A program made the position numbers and the translations under genes. The notes under the pieces are model-generated. The model searched no databases. It had not been told where the DNA came from and worked only from the letters and a program-made list of their open reading frames with translations. Positions 1-11,195 of a stretch of DNA of 64,000 nt are shown here, piece by piece. Location of the stretch: NCBI GenBank assembly GCA_029959085.1, contig JARWIR010000008.1, positions 15,610,001-15,674,000 on the forward strand. Reading direction: 5' to 3'. Positions within the stretch are counted from its first letter, which is position 1; each line of letters begins with the position of its first letter. Source of the DNA: Nemophila menziesii (Eukaryota; Streptophyta; Magnoliopsida; Boraginales; Hydrophyllaceae).

Positions 1-1583
1 GGCGCATTAGGCGCACTAATATCCCGCCCAATATCTGTAATACTAGGTGTATTGGATTGATTCATTCCATCCTTACCATTGCTTTTCCTAACCGCCCCTA
101 CCGCCTTATCTCCAGCCAAATCCCATTTTCATTTATTTTTTTTATCCTTCCTAACACCCAAAGTGCTCGAAACAGCCCTACTATAATCAATTTTATTTTC
201 TGCAAAAATTTCCACTTCCGGAATAGACGTAAGTTGCCTTCTACTTTCAAAATCCAGAGCCACTAAAATTTTGTGCCACCCGCCAAGGCGAACCTCGCCT
301 TTACCCATATTATTTGATTTCCTATTTTACCTACTGCACTGATATTTTTTTCCTACCTCATTATAACCCAAATCAAGTTCCGGTGCATAATTCCTATCTT
401 CTTCAATACATAGCGCCCTGAATTTATTTTCTAGATCTTTATTCGAACTGCCACGAAAACCAATTATATTCGCGCCATTACATTCCCCATAAGTTTTTTC
501 TACTCCCATGTCACTATTAGTTACCCGAGGCGGACCCTCCACATCAACCTCTTTATTATTCTTCGAATTTTTGTATGCTTGCTGGGTAGCATTACCCCCA
601 CACTTATCCTTCTAATTTCCAAATTTACCACACTCAAAACACACTAAATGCAGCCCCTCATATTCCAACAAACAGACTTCTCCTCCAATATGGATTTTAG
701 GTATAAGAGCCTTATTCAAATCTAGTTCCACCGCAAGTCTCGCGTAATTCCCTTTCTTCCAGACCTTGGTTAATGGGTCAATTCTGATTGTCCATCCAAA
801 TAAATTACCCATTTTCCTAAGTATGAGGGCTGTGTAGTTTTGCATTCCCACATTCTAGATTCTAACCCACACTGTGGTAGCCGTAATAGAGACTGCATGA
901 GGTTTAAAGTTAGATGTCCACTCTCGCACCACTAAGTAGTTGTCATAAATCATACAAGCTCGCCCTTTCCCCAATTACAGTCTTCTTTCATAGCAAACTT
1001 AACCATGAAATAGCCATAGCCAACATCCACTAGTTTAGACATACCCTTAGGATTCTAAATTTGCTGTAGTTTAGACGCCAAATAATTGAAACCCACTTTA
1101 TAACCCAGTAGTCTAACCATAACAGTATTACTCCATAGTTGAATTTCTTCTATTATTTTGTCCCTTGACCTTAAAACATGTGGAATTTCAGAGTTCTAAT
1201 GGTATATTATCTTCAATTGAGTTCAAATAATCATTGTCATAATCGCTACTCCTATTCGATTTAGTTTCCCCATAATTAATAATAGCCGGTTTAATAATAT
1301 TTTTACCTGTTAAAACGTTGTGCCAACTGGAAGTCATCCTTGATGGAATGTTAATCACTGCATTAGTTGGTCTGATTAATATTCGTGTATGTTGATTTCC
1401 CACATTAGTCAGGTCCGACGTGGCTCTGGCCCTTTTAGACTGCCGTGCTGCTGGTTCAGCAAGAGGCGGGAACTCCACGTTGCTGGTTTTAGCAATGTCG
1501 ACAACCATGTGTTTCTGCGGATCCTTGGCTTCTTGCGGCGATGGTGCGTATCCGCCCACCTTGTCTGGTGGACTTACATTCAT
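1..1583 (-). pseudogene. LINE ORF1-type protein relic (DUF4283 / CCHC zinc knuckle)
   Basis: Read leftward from a Met at 1583. The first 131 codons are open and look like the N-terminus of a plant L1-type ORF1 (nucleic-acid chaperone). The frame is then broken by stops and frameshifts. About 1180-850 can still be read as a DUF4283-like region. From 851 to 612 a frame ends in GLHLVCFECGKFGN, a degenerate CCHC knuckle whose His is now Asn. Charged C-terminal sequence continues in pieces to base 1, so the 3' end lies outside the window. In the family this protein packages LINE RNA. Calling it a LINE protein rests on the DUF4283-knuckle order; a domesticated relative is possible but unlikely given the damage. 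Confidence 0.7.
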
Positions 1584-2605
1584 TGGATTATTGGGAGTCG
1601 CTATGTTGCCTGTAACGGCTAGTGTTTTTTTAGAGAGAGGGCTTTTTTTTTCTATTAATGACTAATATCTTAATTTTAATTTTACAAGATTAATTATCTC
1701 TCTTTCCTTTATCATTATTAACATTTACTTTCTTTGTCTCTTCTCCAAAAAATGTTGTAGTCGATGAAAATACATGGAGAAACTACCATTTGATTAAAAT
1801 ATATCAAGATAAAAAACACCAACATTAAAAAATGGTGTATTTGTTTTCTTATATCAATTTTTGTCACATTTACTTAATCTACAAATCTTCTTTCTTTTAA
1901 CGGCTTCTCCACCAGAATATACATATATAATTAGTTTTGAAAGACCATGTGATAAAAACAATACAAATAAACTAGATTTTTTTTTTGTTATTTGTATCGA
2001 GGGTTGTTACTATCTTTTTTATATATGAATACAAATATTTTTTATAGTGTCTGTACAATGGCGATGAAATGAAAAAGACAGATCTTTTAGAAATGTTCTT
2101 AATTGAATTCATATATTGAACAATGTCTACAGTGATGTTAAAGTTAAATACAAAAAATTATGTTATTCAATATTTTAATCTTATGTGTTTCTTGCATATA
2201 TTTTCACCATTGTTTTCCATCACATACAGTAATATTTTGTACTTAGATTAAAAAGATCAAGAACGTAAGGAAATTAGAAAAAAAAAGAAAAAAAATGTTA
2301 TAAAAGAGATAATAAATTAAATATTAATGAATGATAAAGAAAAGAGAGTAACCTTCTCGTAAAATTAAAATATTATTTAATGTAAAAATAATTTTGATTG
2401 GTCAAGACTAAAAGTTAGGTGTATAGAAGGAAAGTTTAGTGAGGAGAGGATTCCGATCCTTTTTAAATGTAAGTAACTAGACAGTATTCTGCTTAAGATT
2501 TTATTAAGTGGGTGTATGATATTAGTTTATTTTTTAATATTAAACAAATAGTTAATCATAACCTTTCTCCGACCACTTCCGGGTTTTTCTCCGGGGAGCC
2601 GCACC
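1584..2605. other. AT-rich intergenic DNA
   Basis: The first 80 bases are a purine/pyrimidine-rich leader upstream of the LINE ORF1 Met. The rest is very AT-rich with homopolymer A and T runs. I see no reading frame, terminal repeat or RNA gene in it. Confidence 0.5.
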
Positions 2606-2645
2606 CACTACAAGAAATTGGATATTTAGCAACGATTTTTTACTA
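2606..2645 (+). mobile_element. CACTA (En/Spm) terminus remnant
   Basis: The stretch begins CACTACAAGAAATTGG, the standard CACTA terminal inverted repeat. LINE sequence replaces the rest within about 100 bases and no partner end was found nearby, so this is a truncated end. It differs after the first 12 bases from the CACTA ends at 18720/24312 and 35245, so it belongs to another family. Confidence 0.55.
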
Positions 2646-2719
2646 GAAAATGTCCAAGTCTCACTCACTAGTTATTTGCTTACGATGCTCTTTTCTTTGT
2701 ATGCCAATAAGAGTGAAAT

Positions 2720-3370
2720 TGAAGTTTTCAAGAATACAATCCAAAGATACTGAGAAGCATCAGGACCAAAGTAAATCTGCATAAATCGACAATTTGGTTT
2801 GGGGAAGAAACACGTTATGATGTTATGAATGAGGTCGTGATAAGCTTAGGTATGGAGAAATCTAATTCACTCAGAAAATACTTTGGCATTCCTCTAACTC
2901 TTAAAAGAGCTAAAAGGGAAAACCTAAACTACATAAAGGATAGACTCTTAGCTTAATCAACAAGATGGATTTCTAAGTTGATGTCTGAAGGTGGGAAAGA
3001 GGTTCTGATTAAAGCAGTTCTTCAGGCAATCCTAAATTATGCTATATCAATTTTTGAATTTCCCAGTCTTTTATGTAAAAAATCAGCTAGCTGTGTTGCA
3101 AATTTCTGGTGGGGTTTACAACATAACAAAAAAAAATATTGGATGGCTTGGAAAAAGATACCCAGATCAAACAATATTGGAGGAATTGAATTTAGAGATT
3201 TTTATAAGATGAACATTTCCTTTTAGCTATTCAAGCCTGTAAGTTGATTAATAAACTAGACTCCATAGTCGTAAAAATGATCAAAGGTGTTTATTATTTG
3301 AATTCCTCTCTGTGAGAAGCAAAGTTAAAGAGGAAAAAGTCATCTATGTCTGTAAGAGCATGTGGTTCAG
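2720..3370 (+). pseudogene. LINE reverse-transcriptase C-terminal fragment
   Basis: Reading rightward, fragments match the thumb and connection region of plant L1-type LINE ORF2: KVNLHKSTIWFG, then KYFGIPLTLKRAKRENLNY, a stop, WISKLMSEGGKEVLIKAVLQ, FWWG, and GGIEFRDFYKMN. After a frameshift the frame continues with LLAIQACKLINKLDS to about 3360. The catalytic palm, endonuclease and RNase H parts are missing. It opposes the ORF1 relic at 1-1583, so the two come from separate insertions. It also differs from the LINE copies at 28440 and 56175. Confidence 0.75.
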
Positions 3371-3539
3371 TTTTCTTAAAAGCATCATCTATGTCCATCT
3401 ACCCTAAGTGAAGGAGAACTCTTTCTTTCCATGACTTATAATCATACCCATTAAGTTTGGGAATGTCATTACAGATATTAGAGAAATTCACAGGTTGTGA
3501 TGCTGGAAATAAAGATTACATGCGTATTAATAAATAGAG
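3371..3539. other. Short unassigned stretch between LINE and MULE relics
   Basis: It partly repeats the words of the LINE tail (AGCATCATCTATGTC occurs close to AGTCATCTATGTC) and then becomes unassigned AT-rich DNA. No coding or RNA signal was seen. Confidence 0.3.
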
Positions 3540-4452
3540 TAAATACCCCATTTACCCCCTGCACTAATGGCCGATTGACTACTTATCATTGATTTCGGAA
3601 ATGCGACATTTTACCCTTTATACTAAGTTTTTGTGACTCGTTACCCCCATTAACGAAATCCATCAAAAATCGTCATTAGTTGGTCACGTGCTGGTTATGT
3701 GCGCAGTTTTTTATTTTAATTAAAAATCGATTTTCTTATTTAATATACAAAACCCATTAACTAGCAAGGGAAAAATTGGTAGTTCCTAATCACCAAACCT
3801 ATATATACAAAAAATTAAAACAAAAATAATTAAAACATAATCCAACAATTGGGAAACTGAAGGAGTGCAACAATTAAGTGTTCTCGAGAGAGTTCATCAG
3901 CCTTAACTTGCGTATCTTCTGGAGAGATTCAATGTCGCCTATTTCGTTATGGAGTAAGTGTTCTTGTTTTATACCCGTAAATGTTAGGTTTGTTGACTTA
4001 AATTTTTGAACCCGTAAATGTAGGATTTTAGGCTATATTTTTTACTTCTTTTGATATAACGGTTGAATGTAGGGATTTACGTAATTAATTTATTATAAAT
4101 TTCATGTATAACAGAGGAATTCCCATTGCGGATTCACTTTGGTGGCTTCTTTAATAAAGATAAGAGCATGTACACCGATATAAAGCTCGAGATTTTAGAC
4201 GGCTATCACTGTGACAAATTCAGTGTACCTATACTTCACAAGGATTGTGCGAAGCGGGGATTAAGGGTAATTTGGAGTTATACTATTTAAAAGCGAGCCA
4301 AAAACTTCTTGATGGTATAGTGTATTTGGATATTGATAATAATGCTATGGAGATGTGTAGAATTTCAGAGCAAAACCAAACAGTTGACATGTAAGTTGGT
4401 TCTGAATCATTGCTTCATCAAGGCCATGAAATACAAACTCCTGTGTTTATGC
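3540..4452 (+). mobile_element. MULE (Mutator-like) 5' part with PB1-like N-terminal exon
   Basis: The left end, AGTAAATACCCCATTTACCC, has the look of a MULE terminal inverted repeat. A short first exon (about 3932-3952) ends at a GTAAG donor. The next exon (about 4112-4290) reads PLRIHFGGFFNKDK, then LEILDGYHCDKFSV, the PB1-like domain that opens many plant MuDR transposases. A frameshifted continuation (IVYLDIDNNAM) runs to about 4450. There the sequence passes abruptly into the IDN2-like relic, so the transposase core and right end are absent. The PB1 assignment is by pattern; the terminal repeat cannot be confirmed without its partner. Confidence 0.6.
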
Positions 4453-5003
4453 CTTTATCTTAAATCTACTCCAATCACTTTCAAACTTCACAACAGCTTG
4501 TCCCATTTGCTTTTCTGAATCCCAATAAATCTGGACATCTAATGGCTTATATTTTGACAACTTCTTCAACCAGTAGCTTCTATTATCCACATCATTGACT
4601 TCTTTCTTGATATTAACAATGATTCCAGTTCATGGCCAGCAATATAATTCAGTTTGCTCAACTTTACTTTCAGGAGTAGGTGCAGGTTCAATCGCACGTT
4701 GAGGTAATGGCTCAGCCGCGTTAGCTAAAACATTAACCAAAAACTTAGCGAGAGCTAATGATTTGCTTTCTGTTGTGAACTTCCTTTAGCAGAACATTTA
4801 CCCCACCCTAGTAGCATGTTGAAGAAGGTCCTTGTACTTGTAATCTTTCTTCTTTCTACCCGCACAAAAATGATACATCAGACTTCCATGTGGGCCCTTC
4901 ACTTTGTATACTCCTGACATAAAATTTTTTGTAAGGTTTTACCTTGTATTCTTTGGTATATGAGACTTAACTCTGACATTTCATCTGATGAACTGCTTCC
5001 CAT
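4453..5003 (-). pseudogene. X0: IDN2/FDM-like gene, zf-XS and start of XS domain
   Basis: Read leftward from ATG at 5003. The N-terminal zf-XS zinc-finger region is recognisable near 4900-4800 in two frames. It is followed by the start of the XS RNA-recognition domain (GIIVNIKKEVNDVDN, SYWLKKLSKYKPLDVQIYW, GQAVVKFESDW). Disablements include TGA where the XS domain should read W-P-W. The relic ends at 4453, in the middle of the XS domain, where MULE sequence begins; this is the left edge of the array. In the family, zf-XS/XS/XH proteins bind dsRNA in RNA-directed DNA methylation. This copy cannot. Confidence 0.8.
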
Positions 5004-8000
5004 CTGATCTGCTATCCAAACCAACACTCAAAATGTCAGAAACTGAGAAAAGAACTAGGTACCACAAATTTCATTCTTCTTGAAAATGTTTATATAATAT
5101 CAGGCCTGGTCTGGGCCCAAAGCAACCAAGGCCAATATACACACAAATTTCATTCTTCTTGACAATGTTTAAGTCTAATCAACTAGCACAAAGTACTTCT
5201 AACAAATGTTCACATTACACGTCAAATAACCAAAGCAATTATAAACCAATTATAAAGTACTCAATCATCTTACATATATAAAACACATGTTAATTTCAAC
5301 TATTTCTAGAAAAATGACCGAGCTAAAAGAAAATAAAAAACAGGCCAACTAGGAAACTCCAAAGTAGTGTCATTCTTGCGACCGACCGAGTTGACTCAGT
5401 CATACCTAGTCAACACAGACTATTTGCTACAGTACCTACTCATTATAGGAATCAGAGTATAAGAACATAAATATTAATAATTTTCCATTAACAATACTGA
5501 GTTATTGGAATTAAAACTTATGTGCAATTAAACCTTCTGTATATCATAGTAACTAATTAATTACCTAGTAAATTAGGACTGATATAAAACATGAATAATA
5601 ATACAAGGGCATGAATGAGTAGAGTTAAGATGAGGAAAACCTGGTTAATACTAGACCAAGGTGTGATGACCATGCTCTAGGGCATTTGTGAAAAAATATA
5701 GCTTGAAGGGAAGAAAGGGAGAGATAACTGTTGATCTTATTGTGGCTCGTCTTGGCATGTTTTAGAAATTGTGAGCACAAAAAATTCACAAAGAAACGTT
5801 ACATGGGTCTGTGAAAACACTAGTTAGGAGGGACAGGAGGAAGAACGCAGGTACCTTTTGTTAAATTATATCTCACTTTTAAAAGTGAGACGACGGCTCA
5901 CCTCCTATATTCACTAGCTCTTTATTTATATATATAAATGTATATATATAAAGAAAGAAGTTTATTCTTCATTGTATTAGATACAATACAATATATTCAC
6001 AATGTATTCATTACTCCTTCATTATAGAATCATGATCTTACCATGTCTCCTTTTTATTTTAATATATATATATTTCAAAATTTCTTCAATGTTATTAGTT
6101 TTTTCTTCATATTGCATTATTTTACGGATTTAGCTTCTTTATCGGTTCAACTGGTTTATCTTTTATGGTTCAACTGGCTTATCTTTTATGGTTTAACTGA
6201 TTTATTGATTCTTTTTGTTTCGTTCCCAGACCCCTAGATATGTTATTTGTAGCTCATAGGGTTATTTATGATTCAGGTTTTGGTTAGAAAACTGAGGATA
6301 TAGATATCTATGTATCACCATTTAGGATTACATTTCGTCATTGATCCTTACTATAAGCATATCAATAGTTGGTACACATGTAGGTTTATTAATGGGAAGC
6401 AGATAAGATCTAGAAGGTTAATTTTATAATTCATTAAGGATTTGTTTGTCATGGAGGCGCGAAGATCAATCTTCAAAGAAGAATGTGTGAGATTTTGTTT
6501 AAACCAACTCTAGGTTTCCAGTCTCATTCTCTCCCTTTTACCCATCTATGGAAGAAATATTTAATGCCCATGATAATTACTTTTCTTTAAGTGGTGTTCT
6601 ACCTGGTTGAACTTTTGAGACGTATGCATACAATAATAGTTAAGGAAAGTCGTGAGTATTCATTTATGGGGTTTGAACTTGAAATGCAAGTTGACAATGT
6701 ACCAATGAACTTGATGGATCCTTTTGTTGCACACAAGTTTGATGGCATATGAGATGACAAAAGGAAGGTTGTAAATTAGTCCAATTTTTTCAAGTGTCTC
6801 TTTCACAAGATGAGTTGTAACCCTTATACAAAAAGCACTCAAATTCTTGCAAAGTAAAAAGGGTAGAAAAATAAATATGACATGATAGTGATAGATTGGA
6901 GGAGTCTAGAAAGTTTTAAATGAACGCTTATTATCGAACCATGGTGTTTGGAACGATTGGCTATGGAGGTGGACATACCAATGCTCATTCTACTCATTCT
7001 GGTTACATTAATGTTCTGCCTCTAAAAACTAAAGCTTATGTATGATGCTATGGAGAAGTCACACAACTAGATTCTTTTATGTCAGGATTTAAGATAAATA
7101 GATATGATCGGGTCTTCAATTTTGATATTAACTTTTCCATCATTATTGGTCACGGATATTGCGTCAGTTAACCTATCATATTTGTGATTACGATAATTTA
7201 TTTTATTCATTTGATGTTACATCATTTTTAAAAACGACGTAATTATGGTGCGAAGTCATAAATGATGGTTCATAAAGGATATTTTTTGAAGGTAATCACT
7301 ATAAGAGTCCAATTAGCGCAATCTACCACACTATATGTCTTTATTTGACACGATCTATCATATTATATGTTTGGTAATCTACCAAACTATATGACTTTAT
7401 TTGACATGATCTATCATACTATATGTCTGGTAAGTTCTATTTCTTAGTTAACATGTATTTCTTAAAACAATAAAAATAGTATCATGTTGGAAACTCCAAG
7501 TTTTTTGTACATTGGACATGTATTTTCTACAGCATTATAAATTAGTCTCATTTTGGTAACTTATGATCTTTTTAAGTGAAAGAAAAAACTTATGACCTAA
7601 GAATTGGACTCTATAAGATTGGATCTAATTAAAATTATCTAGAAATTATGCTTTCATTAGGCGAATCATGTTGACTCCAACAAAGTTATATCCACTGAAA
7701 ACTGCTCTCAACCCCTTATAACAACAATATTTATACTATAAAATAATAGGATTGAATATTTTACAAGTAAGAGTCACAATTAATCTTATGCCTGCATTCG
7801 ATGAAATTTTCATCTTCCACTCACAGTTGATTTACAGGCATCTTGAAAAAAGTAAGTATTTACAAGCACAAAACTGTCATCTGCCTATCCTAATCTTATT
7901 ATATTAATGTGACTCCTTTGATGCTAAAAGCTTGAGTCCTAAGACCTTTTGACTATACTTATCATCCCATGAGGACTTCTCAAATGTACTAAATCCTAAC

Positions 8001-8523
8001 CTGAGTCCAATTTTTTTTTTTTGAGGGGGGGGGGGGGGGGGGGGGGGGTGGAGGGGGGCTTTGGGTTGTACCAGTATAACTAAAGGAATTTCTTATGATA
8101 TGTGATCTTCCTGAAATAATTAATTTTTTAATAAAGAAGAAATTCACAAACCAAACTCATGAATTTAATGAAATAATGCTAACTGCACGCAATTAACAAA
8201 AAAAGGAGCCGAGGTACATTAAATAAAGCCTCCATGGGACAAAATCTGGCAAACAAGGAAAAATACAAATTGCAATATTTGGCTTTATAATAGAAAACGA
8301 GTAAATTTAGTTGCACTAGTTTACCAAAAAGAGCTAGCTATTAATTTCTTGACGATAACATAAGATGGAGAGTGAGTGTAAAATATGGTTTGTCAAATAA
8401 TGCAAAGGCGCTTGAGCTGATGTAGTTGATTGATTAAGACAAAAAAAGTGAAGTAAAGCTTTTGAACGAGTAAAGATTTATATCTCAAGAAATAAAATAG
8501 ATATGGCATTAATTTCAAAGTAC
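5004..8523. repeat. Unit 1 flank: 5' region of X0, minisatellites, poly-G tract
   Basis: No gene is seen. The block returns at 33205-37488, 42885-51253 and 63276-64000. Landmarks are: an hAT terminal remnant at 5101-5133; a perfect 20-base palindrome at 5871-5890; a TA-rich stretch at 5930-5960; three 23-base repeats starting GGTTCAACTGG at 6143-6205; two copies of a roughly 61-base repeat (ATCTACCACACTATATG... and ATCTACCAAACTATATG...) at 7318-7430; and a long poly-G tract at about 8025-8057. The part just right of 5003 would be the promoter and 5' leader of the leftward X0 gene, but I cannot define elements. Confidence 0.6.
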
Positions 8524-9376
8524 CTCACTATCTCTTGCACATAAGCAATTTCAATTGCTTGAAAATGTAACTGATTTAGTTCTTCGAAGTGGCATTTCTA
8601 TTTTCTTTAAAGTTCCAAAACTCTGAAATTACATATCTGCTACAAGAATTGTATTATTTAATCTCACTTAAAGCAGTAGTTACCGAAATGTAAGCATCCT
8701 CACCTACTTCTCTTTAAGCTTTTGTAAGGACTTATCACCCTCATTCAATAATTTCTGCAATTAATATTCAACCTAATTATCATAAGCATTGCAAGCCAAA
8801 AGTGAATTAATTACTAATCACCTCAAAGTTTCTCTTATTGATATGGATGGTCTTAAAAGGATGCCATTCATTGTCCTTAATCTTCTCCAGCCACAAAGAA
8901 CACAATTCCAAAGCCTTCACTTCGGCTTCTTCAAGGAAAACCTCTATTTACATCCTTTTTCAAAGGTTTGAATCTCAATTTCTCCTATTTTTTATCCCAA
9001 TATGACTCTGTTACTAGTCATCATTCCATGCAAGCCCGACAAATCACAAACTCACATTTTTTAGAAAAACTATTTACAAGGAAAATTTTAATGACAAAAG
9101 TATGATTCAAACCTCGAGTGCTCACAAGCTCGTCATTACTATGACGCTCTTTTGCAACAACTGTATAGTCAAGTCTTGAACATTTCCCATCTCCTCAACT
9201 TTCTCTTCCAATTCAGAAATCAACTCTTCTTTTTATTTTGAATGGCAGTATCAGTTCTCGTATGTTTCATTACCTCTAATTTACCTTTGAACTCTGCAAT
9301 TTCCATCTCCAGTTTCTATATAGTATCCAAATCTCTTTTCAACTCAAGTATCTTCTTGAAAGCTTCCTTCTTCTCC
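8524..9376 (-). pseudogene. H1: IDN2/FDM-like gene, coiled coil and XH domain
   Basis: Read leftward. An exon at about 9376-9113 encodes the end of the coiled coil (KILELKRDLD, LEMEIAEFKGKLEVMKHT, LISELEEKVEEMGNV), with stops. After an intron, about 8960-8820 encodes the start of the XH domain: EEAEVKALELCSLWLEKIK, DNEWHPFKTIHINK, matching the family's LCSLW and WHPFK motifs. A further exon from about 8765 gives GDKSLQKLKEK, then after a one-base loss GEDAYISVTTALSEIKQYN and SRYVISELWNFKENR. XH domains mediate dimerisation in IDN2-like proteins. No zf-XS or XS domain is attached. Confidence 0.8.
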
Positions 9377-10590
9377 TACCGCAATGAAACTAAATAAAGA
9401 TTTAGACGGACCATATAATTAAGTTAAAAAAATTAGATCAAAGTATTAAAAAATAAAGTTAGTACTCGACCAACAAAAGACTCTATCTCGGACACCCATG
9501 ATTTATGAAAAAAAAAAAGAGATCCACATATTGTACATCATAGCCCATAACAATAGCTTAACATACCTCCTTCATTCCCGAGACATCTTGTTCTTGTATT
9601 TTCATACCCAAATCAAAGGATCCAAGCGGGCTTTATAAGGTGGCCTAATTAGCCCTTATCTCCCTGTCATTACTATTTTTGGCCCAATTATTTATCGTCT
9701 TCTCCCTTTAATACCACCATAACCGCTTACGGCTTCCTGTAGGAATTATCTGGTGCGCACCACCATCTCTGCCACACCAGCCCCAATGAATCATCCTTAC
9801 CGCGCCTCCCAATTGATACCACTATGGCTATCCATAGGGCTCACTTGGAAATAGAGTACAACACCTTGGCATCAAAATCTTCAAATTCATGTAATTATCA
9901 CTGTACACGATATATACAATCTATTAAAACCCGGTAAGTTTTCTTAAATATTCTCTCCCCTTAACTTGCTCCGTCCTATCAGATCCAATTCCGCAGATAA
10001 CCAATGGAAATACAACTCAGTAGATGAATAAAACTTGCAACTTAAATTGGAACCCTAGATCTGCTTATTAATCTTGCAATAGATTTTCGTATTATTTTCA
10101 GATCTAATTATGTAACTGTAGGTATCTTTTTACTGTTATTCATAGATTTAGACCCCATTCCCATATTATGATAGATCTTGCATATACAATTCCCATATTA
10201 TGAATGTGATGGTTTACGGTAAAAACTTTACCTTGATTTTGTTATTATGAACTTCAACCAATCACATTTGGCCACTTTCCATATAGTCCCTCACAAACAT
10301 CAGTCCACACTATTATTCCCTCTATCATTTCCTACGCATAAGGGACTAATCTTAACTAACAAGCAAAAAGTAACAAACCTAGGAAAATCCTAGGAATAGA
10401 GAGAACTTTAGGTTTCATTACATTAATGAGTTGTTTATGTAATTTACAGGAAAAATGATTGTTGACCATGTCATTTCAACAAAGTACACACCATTCTATG
10501 TAAGTCTTATTACCCATTGTTATATGGATATTAGTTATTAAATAGTTATAAGTTGCACTTAATAATCCTTAGATGATTGTTTTATTTTAG

Positions 10591-10757
10591 GTGATAGGTT
10601 GGTGGTGGTGGTGGCAAGGTGGTGCTAACACCTTTCTTGGGCGCCCCCTTGGCCGCTTCTCGGTGAAACTCGAGGAAATGGTCTCTTGTGGCGCTGGTGA
10701 AGCTGGATCAGACGGTGGTGGAGCGGGGGCAACCTTTCGAGGACGCGCCCACAACAG
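10591..10757 (-). pseudogene. AT-hook protein fragment, unit 1
   Basis: Leftward frame with one perfect AT-hook, KRPRGRPRKV, and one degenerate hook, ARPRKVAPAPPP, in a proline-rich linker, followed by His/Pro-rich sequence. AT-hooks bind the minor groove of AT-rich DNA in HMGA-like and histone H1-like plant proteins. In this unit the hook region has been split and shortened by the kinase fragment to its right. The plus strand of the same stretch is also open and glycine-rich (GANTFLGRPLGRFSVKLEE), so the coding strand is not certain, but the hook motif favours minus. Confidence 0.55.
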
Positions 10758-11195
10758 CTGGAGGCAAAAACATCTTCTGATACTACAGGTGAGAACAATT
10801 TGGAATTTACTGTGAATAATTTCTAATAAAAATCTCACTCTTGAAATGATTTTTTTTTTTTTTTTTGATAAGGTGCAGAATATCTTGAGGGGAAGATGTT
10901 ATATGATACAGAGAGATATGCAGATAGTGTAATCGACCAGATTGACCCTTTACTTGGAACAGTTGCGGAGTGGGAAATCCCATGGGAGGATCTTCAGATT
11001 GGAGAAAGAATAGGGATTGGTAAGATTTTTGTACAATAAAACATATGATTGTGTAAAATCTAATGAATTTTTGTTATCATAGGTTCCTATGGAGAAGTAT
11101 ATAAAGCTGAATGGAATGGCACAGTAAGTTATCTAAATTTTCACTCCTAATTAAATTACTATCTACTGTATGGGTTAATTTTAATTTTGTTTCAG
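10751..11195 (+). pseudogene. Raf-like MAPKKK fragment (N-lobe only), unit 1
   Basis: Exons with proper GT-AG borders: to 10788; 10873-11019 (AEYLEGKMLYDTERYADS, then WEIPWEDLQIGERIGIG); and 11083-11123 (SYGEVYKAEWNGT). Together they give the segment before the kinase domain and the Gly-rich loop G-I-G-S-Y-G-E-V. This is characteristic of plant Raf-like MAPKKKs of the CTR1/EDR1 group. The exon with the ATP-binding Lys, present in unit 2, is deleted here: the intron runs straight into AT-hook sequence at about 11196. No catalytic loop or C-lobe exists. Retained introns show DNA-level capture rather than retrocopying. Confidence 0.8.

Noticed and set aside
6143..6205. CRISPR-like repeats (23-base units; also the 61-base units at 7318-7430)
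   Set aside because: Direct tandem repeats without unique spacers, in a plant genome; they are minisatellites.
8789..8971. Plus-strand 60-codon frame repeated in every unit (17779, 37754, 51533)
   Set aside because: It is the antisense of the XH exon with LCSLW and WHPFK.
10591..10815. Plus-strand Gly/Trp-rich frame over the AT-hook region
   Set aside because: The repeated perfect AT-hooks on the minus strand explain the bases better; the Trp and Gly runs come from a GGT repeat read in other frames.
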